Source: Takakia lepidozioides
Lineage: Eukaryota; Streptophyta; Takakiopsida; Takakiales; Takakiaceae
Reading direction: 5' to 3'
NCBI GenBank assembly: GCA_030704615.1
Contig: CM060733.1
Location: 75,678,907 to 75,742,906 of the forward strand
DNA length: 64,000 bases
The position numbers and the translations under genes were made by a program. The notes under the pieces are model-generated. The model had not been told where the DNA came from. It saw only the letters and a list, made by a program, of their open reading frames with translations, and did no database searches. Shown piece by piece: positions 1 through 9,884 of this stretch; positions within the stretch are counted from its first letter, which is position 1; each line of letters begins with the position of its first letter.

Positions 1-332
1 ATTGCTTGCATACTCCTATGCTAAGGACAAATACATGAGTATCAGCCCTAAACCAAAAAAAGAGAAATAACTTTATCATACAACCTTCCTGCGCCAGTCC
101 TGCCTCTTCCTTTCTCCTGCAAACTACAAAGCTTGGTAACAGAAAAGGGGATGAGGGATTCCTCCGTGATGATGGTGGGTGGAATCTAGCATGACCAACA
201 CTGGGCTCCAGATAGACTGACTCACATGTCTGTCGTTCTTATGATGAGATTGACGGTGGAAAAAACGATGACAGAAAACAATCGCAGTTGCAATGGTCAC
301 CTGCGGCCTGCATTATCCCAACCTTCAGTCAA

Positions 333-530
<198 letters not shown>

Positions 531-1862
531 TTGAATATATGGCTAGCACCATTCTTGGATTACTAAATCCTGTCAAGGTGATTGAAAACTGCTTAGTGAG
601 TTGCTCGTACATTTCTGTAGACATTTGAAGGCCAACTAATCCATTGTGCTAGGCCCTGTAGCAGCAGCACACTAGGTATATGTGTTCGCCTCCTACATGA
701 TCCAGTCAATGTACATTGCTCTCTTGGCTGGTCTACTGGAGCCCATGCCTTGTATCAGAATTAGGAAACCTGAAAATGAGAGGCTTGAGGATTTTTCTCT
801 CTCCCCCTCTTTTTCTCTCTCTTTTTCTTGAATGTGGCTAACAACAATTGAGCATTTCAGATCCCGTTATTCTGTTCAGATATTTTTTTCTAGAATGGAA
901 TAGGATAATGGGATGACAGATTAGGGTTCTCCATGGGTCTAAACCTATAGCAGCAGCCCTATAAGGTAAGCAAGCCTCACCACTCTTCTCATTTGGAAGA
1001 GGAGCAGGCAAGAGCTGAAGGAGCTGACTACCTTACTATAGAACTATGACTTCAAGCAAGGTATCCATTCAGACTCCTTGAACACTTTGAAGGGCTGCTT
1101 GGTATGGCAACACAAAGAGTGGACACTATGAAGAACTTACATGGACTTGACTAGCTCTACTTTGAATCTATGAATACCTGTGCAAACCAAGGGCCTCTGT
1201 GTATGCCTTTGCTTGAGTACTTAGCTCTAGTCCTGGGAATTGGGTGCGTACTGTCATGAGACCCCCCCCCCTCCCTCTGGAGCGTAGGCACTGCTGCTGA
1301 GTTGTGTACCTATTGTTGACTGAAATGGCTGGAACGACCTCCCTTACCTCTCCTCTATTTGCTAGTATGACCTGCTGCAGAGATAACATTGATAATAGAT
1401 GTGAAGTGGTTTAAGCCTTGGGTTCCACAGGGCTCACTAACCTGTTGGTTGGTTGGCTGTCATGGATCCAGGTGAGGCCACTTCACCTTCTTTTGTTGCA
1501 GGAAATGCTACTAAGGACAAGAGACTAACACAGGGCAAGAGACTGATACATTTGTCTGGGTGAGAATGCCCCTCTTGAGGAACACAGTTCCTGCACCTCT
1601 GTTCACAAACTTTGAAAATCTCAAGGCTGAGCCTAAAGCCCTGGCCCTGTTGGGGTCTAACTTTTGGGCTGCTCACACACAGCAGATTGACGCTTGTGTG
1701 AAGGGCTTGCTAAGGGATATCTGGAAAGCCCAGACCTTACGTTTATATCAAGGTAAGTCACACTACCAGAGTGAGCCCCTCACAAAGGGAGTGCCTATTC
1801 CCTATGTTTCCGTCCAGAATCTATAGCCCACAAGGGTATGGCAAACAAACTCTTATGAGTAC
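531..1862. other. No recognisable gene
   Basis: Ordinary mixed-composition DNA with several in-frame stops in every frame over most of its length. A plus-strand frame at 1560-1826 stays open for 88 codons but matches no family I know. If the cyclin T gene that starts at 2778 runs leftward, this stretch would be intron, but I could not find its next exons here. Confidence 0.5.
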
Positions 1863-1895
1863 ATGCTCATGCTCATGCTCATGCTCATGCTCATG

Positions 1896-1924
<29 letters not shown>
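1863..1924. repeat. Microsatellite (ATGCTC)n followed by (CT)n
   Basis: Five to six copies of the hexamer ATGCTC (1863-1897) run straight into about 15 CT units. The hexamer already contains CT, which suggests that the CT tract expanded from its edge (inference). Confidence 0.95.
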
Positions 1925-1928
<4 letters not shown>

Positions 1929-2544
1929 AATCTTGCCCAGCTTCCCACACACGTTGCCTTCTATGTTAAGGAATTCCCATCGGTCATATGTGAGTGCCAA
2001 CATCTACAGAGCATTTAGTCCCAACTAAACTGCATACAGAAACAGGCCATCCTAAGGAAAACTTTGATGACAATCAGGAGTGATAGGGTACTAGCTTAAA
2101 CCAGAGAAATATAGGAAGGGGAAAGGAGGATAGTAAATTTGCAAGAGTTCAGGGACGGTGAGAAGGCTGCAATACGAGGCATGATAAACTCATGGCTGCT
2201 CACAAGCAGACCCCGTACTAAGAGCATGCAAAGAGCCCCATGCGGGAGAAGATGCCCACCATTCTATACACGGTACATAGATCTCACAACACAAACCATA
2301 GCATGATATGGGTTCCATCTTTGCAAGCCGGGATATATACTAAAGCTGCATGATGGTGACTGTTCACACCTTTCGAGCTTGGAATCGTACCCTATGAAAA
2401 GCCCAGAGAGCCAGGGTTTGCAAGGGTCACCAAAAACCCTCCTACTTGGCCGCTGCAAAAGAAGAGCTAGCTAGCCCATATCTATGTGCACCATGAAAAT
2501 TTCTCTGCCATTTGCGAAGAAGGAGCGCAGCAGAAAACGTACAC

Positions 2545-2778
2545 TTTGAGACGCATGCCCAGGTCCTGCAAGAAAGTGCAGTAAGACTTCCGAAAGTAAG
2601 TCTCTTTCTTCAGATCAATACCGTCCTTTCTCGAGGGAGAATGCTTCTCAATCTCGTCCCGGCCAAAATACCAATTCGAGCTCGAATGGTCGGGCTCCTC
2701 AAGCTTTCCATTCATAACAGATGCCGCCTCGGTAGCCATCGCCAACTGGGCAGACGCATCACCCAACAATCCTGCCAT
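2545..2778 (-). CDS. CYCT: Cyclin T, first coding exon (partial gene)
   Basis: Seventy-eight codons from an ATG at 2778 to a splice donor after a Lys codon (AAA then GTGTAC at 2544), intron phase 0. The protein holds the start of the first cyclin box of plant T-type cyclins: [20 protein letters not shown], then [20 protein letters not shown] and MRLK. Cyclin T is the regulatory subunit that pairs with CDK9-type kinases (P-TEFb) to phosphorylate the tail of RNA polymerase II; this is family knowledge. In known plant cyclin T genes the next exon begins VPQVTIA or similar. I did not find it between 2543 and the left edge, so the first intron is long or the rest lies outside the window. No defect is visible in this exon; it could still be an isolated retained exon. 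Confidence 0.8.
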
Positions 2779-3225
2779 GGCTTTGCAACCTCCTATTCAA
2801 ACTCCTGACTTCAAATTCCGCTCACATACCACCTCACAATCCTTTCTGCTCCCGAGCTAGACATCTTCTGCCCCAAATCTCCTTCTCTCCTTCACTAGCT
2901 CCACATCTACACCCAACCCACCTACGCTCTCCCAAACCCAACACCTCTATTTATCTCATGCAGACGCCAAATCGGTTGTCAGATGCAGGAGGCTGGGGAA
3001 GAAGAATCATCCCCCACCTCTCTTACTTCCCACAAGGGGAACCCCACAACCAAAAAACCCTCATCCTTGCGCCACACTACCCACCCACACCAGGGACTTT
3101 GCTGCCCCCGATAAGGTCTAGTAAAACCACTCCACCAATTACCTTTTACATTCCCCTCCTACCATTAAATCCGTGCAATAAATATATACAAAATACAAAC
3201 CAGGGTAAAAAAAGTTTCTCTCCCG

Positions 3226-3272
<47 letters not shown>

Positions 3273-3523
3273 CGAGCGAGAGAGAACGAGAAGAGGAGAG
3301 GAGAGAGACACAGAGGTGTGTCCTTTGCAGAAGACGATGGAAAGAGGCTCAGAAATGAAAGCAGCAAGTGATGGTTCCCAGTTCCCACCTATGCGTGGTC
3401 CTTGAAGCTGGGTGATCCTTTCCCATCTATGCAGCAGCCGGCTGCTGCAATCGTTTCTTGCATCGGGGTTCCAAGTGCAGGGACCGAAAAATATTTCTGC
3501 GTCTCTCTCACTCATAGGTGGAG
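2779..3523. other. Upstream region of the cyclin T exon, with a CT microsatellite
   Basis: This lies on the 5' side of the minus-strand cyclin T exon and probably holds its leader and promoter. It is C-rich, with a (CT)n tract at 3229-3269. On the transcript strand that tract reads as GA repeats, a common feature of plant 5' leaders. No clear TATA box could be chosen, and the open frames here are driven by the repeat. Confidence 0.4.
3229..3269. repeat. (CT)n microsatellite
   Basis: About 20 uninterrupted CT dinucleotides directly followed by a short GA-rich stretch (3275-3310), which together could fold back weakly. Confidence 0.95.
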
Positions 3524-4410
3524 ATGGCAGCGTATTCTGGCGTTCTCTTGAGCGTTTATGCGAACTCCATACCCACGGCCTTGTCTTCTTATTTGGGTCG
3601 TGCGAGAGGTCTCACATCGTGGAGCAGATTAAGGGGCTGGTCCGTGGAGCTGAAAGCGGAATATTCCTTGGCAATGCGTCGAGGACCAGTCCCTTTCAAG
3701 TGGTGGCTATGGCGCTTCCCAAACCTTCAGGGATGCCACTGGAATTAGGTCATAACACGAAACACTTTGCGGTTTCGTCTCTTGGGGTCTCGTTGTGTTG
3801 TATGCACCGTAGGATGCAGGCTTCGAATTCTTAATCTGAGCGAAGAAACAAGAAGGCACACACGTTAGTCGGACAAGGTCTCTTATTGGTATATCTGGTA
3901 CGTAGGTCAACGCTGGAGCATGGAACAGCGCGGGCAGGATTTTTCTTAAATATGAATCACGAGGGTGGGACTGTAGCCTTGATAAGGTGAGCTTTCTTTC
4001 TGTACGATGTGGAGGAGTCTGAGGGAGTTTGACTGACTGGTATGATGATACCTTCTGGACTGGATTGTACTCTAGTTGTTGAGTGAGAGTTGCAAAAACT
4101 ACTCGTACTTTCAGTATCGTTAGTATTTTGGGTTGTTCTTGCTAAGCTGAGCATGAAAGTAGGATGCGCAAGGTATTTTTCCTGCAGTTGCAAGGTACTT
4201 GCGAGGGTTGATAGTTGTGGCTTGGTTAAAGCTATGGGTGCCCTAAACCCTAAACCCTTGCTGTTCTCAGGTGGTTTTAACATATCAATGCAAATTTTCA
4301 GACTACAGACACAAGCATGCACACAAGAGTTGAGGGTTGGTTCAATCCTCCTTGGGTGAAGACAGGGTAGCTCCTTTCATGACACAAGATCAGTGACAAA
4401 GTGGTGAGAG
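3524..4410 (+). pseudogene. Decayed OSB-like 5' exons (twin of the 18.1-19.7 kb exons)
   Basis: This is a diverged inverted copy of the region upstream of the intact PPR exon at 15-19.7 kb. Bases 3524-3830 match 19470-19720 read on the minus strand. The shared protein has a Ser/Arg-rich, transit-peptide-like start (MAAYSGVLLS...) and a common WSRLRG motif. A one-base deletion near 3685 breaks the frame. Bases 3906-3986 match the PDF-motif exon 19274-19353, starting after the same GTAG and ending at the same AAG-GTGAGC donor, but the exon is 81 instead of 80 bases and carries a TAA stop. Bases 4290-4410 match the next PDF exon (18780-18987). OSB proteins are organellar single-strand DNA-binding proteins with C-terminal PDF motifs (family knowledge). 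With the PPR pseudogene at 5041 this makes one dead gene copy. Confidence 0.65.
4241..4257 (+). promoter_or_regulatory. Telobox-like CCCTAAA repeat
   Basis: Two and a half tandem plant telomere-type units (CCCTAAACCCTAAACCC) lie inside a presumed intron of the decayed OSB-like copy. Short teloboxes are known in plant promoters and introns and recruit TRB-type proteins. No longer telomere array is present, so this is not a chromosome end. Confidence 0.5.
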
Positions 4411-4610
4411 CACATTCTTCTTCAACACGTGTAGGGTTGTTGTGTCCTCGTATCAGATTCATCCCTAATTTCAGATGTTGAGTTTTGTAAGTTAGCTCAT
4501 CGGGTGGATGTGTGATTGTTCGGTGTGTTTCTCACAGTTACTGCCAATGGGGTAGCAAGCAAGTATCCGAAAATAAAAACAGAGTTGATAAGAAGCTTTG
4601 GAAGGAAAGT

Positions 4611-4874
4611 TATTTTAACCTAGTCACCAGTGGGACAATCAAAGCAGAAAGGTGAATGCCTGCTATCTTCTAGAAAGAAGCAGACAACAAGAGGCATTAA
4701 AAAGCTTTCTTGCAATTTGTCATCCTCCCTCTGTCCTCTACATATTTTAACCTAGTCACCAGTGGGACAATCAAAGCAGAAAGGTGAATGCCTGCTATCT
4801 TCTAGAAAGAAGCAGACAACAAGAGGCATTAAAAAGCTTTCTTGCAATTTGTCATCCTCCCTCTGTCCTCTACA
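4611..4874. repeat. Tandem duplication, 132-bp unit
   Basis: Two head-to-tail copies (4611-4742 and 4743-4874), almost identical; only single-base differences are seen near the ends (for example CATATTTT against CACATTTT). The near identity shows a recent event inside the decayed gene copy. No coding content. Confidence 0.95.
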
Positions 4875-5040
4875 CATTTTTAAAGGCTTCTAGGCAATTC
4901 AGCATAGCACTAGTATGTGGCAAGTAGAGTTGAGGTGCTTTCTAGATAATCTTAGGGCTAGGGTTTCAGCTGCTAGCTGCAAGGGGAGGATCTTTGCTTT
5001 ATTGATGTCAAGGCATGGTTAGCTGAAAGAAAGCAGGGCT

Positions 5041-7106
5041 GGAGTGTGGGTCCAGATCCGTGCAAGAGGGCCGGACATCACAAGAATACATATGAGCCAC
5101 TGTGGATTGATAGCTACAAGAAACCTGCATCCGTAGATGGTCAACTTGAAGCAGCAGCGGCAGCACAGTTGACAAATTCAGGCACCTCCACCGTGACCAC
5201 CACTTCCAGAAGGACCAGCAGAGGGAGATCTCTACTGGCACTTCTGTGCATGTGACGACATTATGTGAGGCAGCACTACTGAAAAGGGCTCTGCAAGTTT
5301 TGAACCAAAGAGGCATTTCAGCAGATTCAGATACTTATGTCTGTCTCTCACACACAAGTGCATCGAGATGAAAGGCCTGGCAGCTGAAAAGCAGGTGCAC
5401 GTCCACATTATTCAAAAAATGGATTCAGGCCAAACATGTTTCTACACAACACCCTTACCAAAATGTAGGTCGAATGTGGGAGCATCATGGATGCACGCCA
5501 AGTGTCACAAGGTGGTTCTTGAGTCATATAAATGTATCCAGATCCATCTCATTTGCTTAGGTGGACTGATAGATATATTAGTGTGTGGTGGTGATATATA
5601 TGTAAACTTTTTTATAAATCTTGGCCTCTCTAGCCTAGCAAATGAAAGCCCACTTCGAGGTTTGTTTACACGGAATAAAATGATGGCAGGACTTACTAAG
5701 CAGGGGAAACCATGGAAATCTATGACCAAATGATGTGGGAAGGGGTGAAGCCAGACCAGGTCACTTTACTTGTGCTTGCAATGCCTGTGCAAGCCTGGCA
5801 GCCCTAGAAAAGGGCAGAGAGGTCCATGCTGAGATCATGAAAGCTGGAATTGTACCAAATATCATTCTGAACACTACCCTCATGCACATGTATGCCAAAT
5901 GAGGAAGCATCAAGGATGCAAAGGGAGTGTTTGAGAATATGGCTGAATGAAATGTGGTGTCCTGGATTGTGATGATCGGTGGATATGCCCAGCATGCATG
6001 GGGGGTGGAGGCTTTGGAGACCTATGAACCAATGATACAGGAAGGGGTGAAGGTCACATTTGCTTGTGTTTGCAATGCCTGTGCAAACCTGACAGCCCTG
6101 GAAAAGGGCAAAGAGGTCCATGCTGACATCATGAAAGCCGGATTCCGAACTACACTCTCTTGGATATGTATGCCAAATGCAGGAGCATCAAGGATGCGTG
6201 TTTGACAATATGGCAGAACGAAATGTGGTGTCATGGAGGGATGGCTGCAGGCCCAGCATGGTTGTCAGAGGGAGGCCATGCAACTATTTGAAAGAATGAA
6301 AAAGGAAGGCTTGCAGCCAAACAGTATCACGTTTTGTATGTGTTCTCCAAGCATGTAGCAATGGTAGCCTAGTAGATGAAGGCAGACACTACTTTAGTTC
6401 CCTGCATCGAGACCATGCCCTCAGTACTACTGGAGCACTTTGGCTGCATAGTGGACCTTTTTGGCCGTGCGGGGCAATTGGATGAGGCTGGGGACTTCAT
6501 TCATGAAATGCCAGTCCAAGCAGATGCTTTGGTGTGGAAAGCATTGCTTGGTGCCTGCAGAATTCATGGAAATGTGGAGGTGGCAGAACATGCTGCAAAA
6601 TCTTTTCTTAGGTGGACTCTACAACTTATGTTTTGCTACCAAATTTCTACCCTCCAGCTGGCAGGTGGGAGGATACTGCAAAGGTGAGAAACATGATGTA
6701 AGTCAGAGGTGTCAGAAAGCAACCTGGTTGCTCCTAGATTAGTTCAGGAAATTGGTGCAACCATTTGTGGTTGATGACAAATTGCATCCACAGATTGAGA
6801 AAATCTATGATGAGCTTAGAAGATTCTCTGAGCAGATGAAAGAGGCAGGGTATGTGCCTGACACACGCATTGTATTGCATGATGTGGAGGAGAAGCAAAA
6901 GGACTTTTCTTTTTGCCACCACAGTGAGAAGCTGGCCATTGCTTTTGAACTGATCAGCACAGCCTGAGAGACACCTCTTCGTGTCATGAAGAACCTCCGG
7001 GTGTGTGATGACTGCCACATGGCCACCAAATTCATCAAAGATCGTCGGGCGAGCAATTGTTGTACGGGGTGCGAATCACTTTCACCACTCTGAAGATGGG
7101 TTTTGG
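5041..7106 (+). pseudogene. PPR-DYW pseudogene (decayed twin of the 15-18 kb gene)
   Basis: The whole stretch aligns, in broken frames, with the intact PPR-DYW exon on the other strand. It starts with the PDF remnant (YEPLWIDSYKKPASVDGQL at about 5090-5150). PPR pieces such as ACNACASLAALEKGREVHAE (about 5775-5830) follow, then GCIVDLFGRAGQLDEAGDF (about 6440), an E domain with VWKALLGACRIHGNVEVAE (about 6530), and part of the DYW deaminase. That part keeps FCHHSEKLAIAF (about 6915) and the CDDCH motif (about 7005). Stops lie at 5900 and in the next module (GCTGAATGA), and a TGA replaces the Pro-Gly codons near 6966. Several frameshifts are seen, and the terminal DYW tripeptide is lost. At about 2.07 kb it is shorter than the 2.9-kb intact exon because PLS modules are missing. 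It cannot make a working editing factor. Confidence 0.9.
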
Positions 7107-7339
7107 TAGTGATATTTTCTTGTCAGGTGTGAGTTTCTTGCCTGATGCATTCAAAGTATGCAGCTGGTTTGTTCACTCACCATTCCCTGGGAATGTTGGT
7201 TATGGAATGTCTATGTAGATATGAATATGTTCCAAGGGAATTTTTCTGGTATGTATCTAACTGCGGCTCCATCTGCTACAAATGTGAGAAAAAGTTGAGA
7301 GTCTCATGCTTGGTCACTGATGCATTGAGGTTGGAAATT

Positions 7340-7515
7340 GGGTGCAGAAGTAGCAAAAAGAAAAACCTTTGGCACCTCAGCCATTGGTTTGATGTCATCA
7401 ATAACCTTCAGTTGTGTCGTGTGGTTATTGATACACACCTCCAAGTTCATCTCAGAGATTGTTGGGTGAGCAATTGTAGTTGGGGATCCGTTTTCACCGC
7501 ATGGAAGATGGATGA
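7340..7515 (+). pseudogene. Second, isolated fragment of a DYW-domain tail
   Basis: About 170 bases downstream of the PPR pseudogene resemble once more the last part of the intact DYW exon. The match covers the stretch coding for VIKNLRVCGDC, the following FISKIVGRPIVV and the FHHFDDG region. It is more diverged than the main pseudogene, has lost the cysteine pair and cannot be translated. It lies in the same direction as the pseudogene, so a partial tandem duplication is the simplest origin (inference). The minus-strand open frame at 7304-7579 is its shadow. Confidence 0.55.
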
Positions 7516-8130
7516 CATAGCTAACCAATAAAACTAGTGAGAAAATATTGATGGACCAAATAAAAGCATTGGCCTTCACTGTTTTTTTAATATAAATATA
7601 TTTGGGATAATCATATGGATGCTTGTGGGACAGTAGCGCTCCACCTTTTTAAAAAAGGATTAAAGGCAATGAGCAGGTAGTGAAGCAGTTTTTGGTAAAG
7701 CTTTTGTGGATCAAGTAATGTATTGTGGAAGAATTTTTGGAGGTTCAGGATGGAAGTGCACCATTTCTCCCAACTGCTGGACTATGTGACCTTCTTCTGC
7801 CAACAGAGATAACACTGTCGAACCTTCTGTGTAAGTCCAAGGTATGGGTATGGAACACCTTTTGTGGCCAAGCTTTTGCAAGGCCCACTCATCTTCAAGC
7901 TCATTCGTCACAAGCATTAGCATTTTGGAATCTGAAGCCGGTGGACTAGTTCTTTGGAGCCACTGTTATTGGTTATTTCATGCTACATGCCAGCTCTACT
8001 TGGACTTCACATTAAGTGAGGCCAAGATTTCATGGCTCGCATCAGTATCAGTCAATGATGAATGTCTATATATTCTTTATCAGTATATGAAGCAAGGTAG
8101 TTTGTTTGGTAGCGTTGAGATGTGCCAAAC
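7516..8130. other. No recognisable gene
   Basis: Unassigned DNA between the DYW fragment and the first copy of the dispersed repeat. Open frames reach 132 codons on the plus strand (7844-8242) but run into the repeat, and they have no family resemblance. Confidence 0.4.
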
Positions 8131-8840
8131 TGTGGCCCCAGCCCTGGTGCTTGGTACCCTTGGAAAGCCCTCGATGAGCAGGGGTGCATCGACTTGGTCT
8201 CATGATTTTTGGACATGCGGTGTGGGAGATGTGGAATTTTAAGTATTTTTGGTCGCTGGAAATTCGTGAAAATTAGCAAAGTGGGCTTTGCTGCAACAAT
8301 GATTGGATGTAATAATATATGAAGCCTCGATAGGAGACGCACTTGGATATATAGGAGATTGCACTTGGACTTATATGACATTGGACACTTGGGCCAATGG
8401 CACAAGCTACCAACAAAGAATTTCAAGTACTTTTGGTCGCTGGAAATTCGTGGAAAATAGGAAAGTGGGCTTTCTTGGAACAATGATTGGCCCTTCATTT
8501 TTCTTTTGTGCACGTGGACGTAAATGTAAATTGGGATTTTTTTAAATATTGGCGTTCACAATATTGTTTGTAGTGTCGACTTGGTTTCACAAATTTTGGA
8601 CCTACGAGCCGAGACTTATGGAATTATAAACAATTTCGGTCGCTGAAAAATTCAACTAAATTACAAAATCAAGTGTTGGAAGGACACTGGAGGTTGCACT
8701 TGGGCTTAGATAGAGGCCACGATTTTGGTACCGTTGAGAAGCCCTCGATGAGTAGGGGTGCACCGACTTGGTTTCACCAAATTTGGACTAACGGACCGAG
8801 AATTATAGAAATATGAACAATTTTAGTCGCTGAGAATTGC
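8131..8840 (+). repeat. Cluster of a dispersed repeat family (about 180-bp unit)
   Basis: At least four full or partial copies: about 8131-8310, 8413-8493, 8574-8665 and 8707-8840. Shared blocks are TTGGTACCNTTGGAAAGC, CTCGATGAGNAGGGGTGCA, GACTTGGTYTCA and TTTTGGTCGCTGGAAATTC. The same family returns at 39060-39425, next to a Ty3-type element, so it may be a piece of an LTR or an untranslated part of such an element. No terminal inverted repeats or target-site duplications were found. Confidence 0.75.
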
Positions 8841-8864
8841 CTCTCATTTTTGAATAATTGGGAG

Positions 8865-9165
8865 TTTATGTCGCGCGTGTGGGACAGGGCGCGCACGCCC
8901 GCACGGACGCGGGGTCGCCCTCCCCCGCCCCGCCCACCCCCACCTGCCAGCCGCGCAGCGCGGTCGGCAGCCCCGCAGCCCGCCCGCGGCTTTGCCCACA
9001 TGCCGCCCAGCCCGCCCCCAGACTGCGGCCCCCGCCCGTCCGCCCTCGCCATCGGGTCCCCACTGGGTCTGCCCAAAATCGGTCTGCCCGCTGCTGGGTC
9101 TGCCGCCAAGCAGCCCGATCCGGCAAACCCAAACGCACCCCAAATGATGTGGCGCCCATCTCACC
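8865..9165. other. GC- and CpG-rich patch
   Basis: A sharp change to very high GC with many CpG dinucleotides and Pro/Gly/Arg-rich open frames in several frames on both strands. This is the pattern of base composition, not of selection on one protein. It could be the edge of a transposon or an unmethylated island. No promoter element was identified. Confidence 0.5.
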
Positions 9166-9700
9166 GTGATGTTGCGCCCGGATTTAGGGCATGGCAGCTG
9201 CCGCCAATCGTGGGCGAAGACTGTTTCATCGATCTTTTCCTCCCTCTGGTCTGTTCCTGCCAATGCGCTTCCCTCCTGCCAAGAACGTGCATGCTGTCGT
9301 CCTTCGTTTCCACTTTTTCGGGTCGTATTGCAGGTGCTTTCGAGTGCGCGAAGGGGTACTGCAGTGTATATGGCAGCGGCCGTCGATGCCCAACCAGAAA
9401 GCTTTCTTATACGTCCACTGCGACAAAGTCAAACACCAAAGGATGGGCCATATTCCTGCAAAGACCTTTACTGGAAGAACGAGAGTCGCTCTGGATACAG
9501 GGGCTCTCAAGTGCGGGTCCGCACGGCCTGTATTCCCTGGCAGAGAGTGCCTGACTTTGTACTTGGAGAGGAGAGTAGAGACGGGTGTTCCACCCAAATT
9601 TACATAAATGTGCATGTTAACGCAAAGCCCGGACCGCAAAGAGCTCCAAGAGCTAACACATATCTAACCTCTGTCATGTCTGCACCATATTCCCGCAGAG
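9166..9700. other. Unassigned open-frame region
   Basis: Plus-strand frames of 205 and 138 codons overlap here (9166-9783 and 9191-9607) with a 137-codon frame on the minus strand. None shows a domain I can name. Because three frames stay open together, composition is as good an explanation as a gene. Confidence 0.3.
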
Positions 9701-9705
9701 TGCAG

Positions 9706-9782
9706 CTATGGCGTGAGCCTAGCCGCGTGAGCCCAGGAGCTTGGCTCACGCTTTGCCCTCTAAGCGTGAGCCCAGGGGTTTA
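9706..9782. repeat. GTGAGCC-motif cluster
   Basis: Three or more copies of a GCGTGAGCC / GGCTCACGC motif in both orientations. Part of it (GTGAGCCTAGCC, then GTGAGCCCAGGAGC) is repeated at 27138-27190, and related GCTCACGC runs occur at 34440-34570. It lies just before the minisatellite. Confidence 0.6.
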
Positions 9783-9884
9783 GTGGAGGAAGAAGCAGGC
9801 CCCATACCCGAGTCCTCTGTTTAGAGAGGGTCCTATTGTCGTGGAAGCAGTTATAGCACTTGAAAAAAGAGGTATAGAAAGAAT

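Noticed and set aside
1560-1826. Plus-strand frame of 88 codons with an even amino-acid mix
   Set aside because: It could be a transposon piece but resembles nothing I know; kept only as a note.
8774-9263. Several long Pro/Gly/Arg-rich frames on both strands
   Set aside because: High GC content removes stop codons in all frames at once; no frame is favoured.
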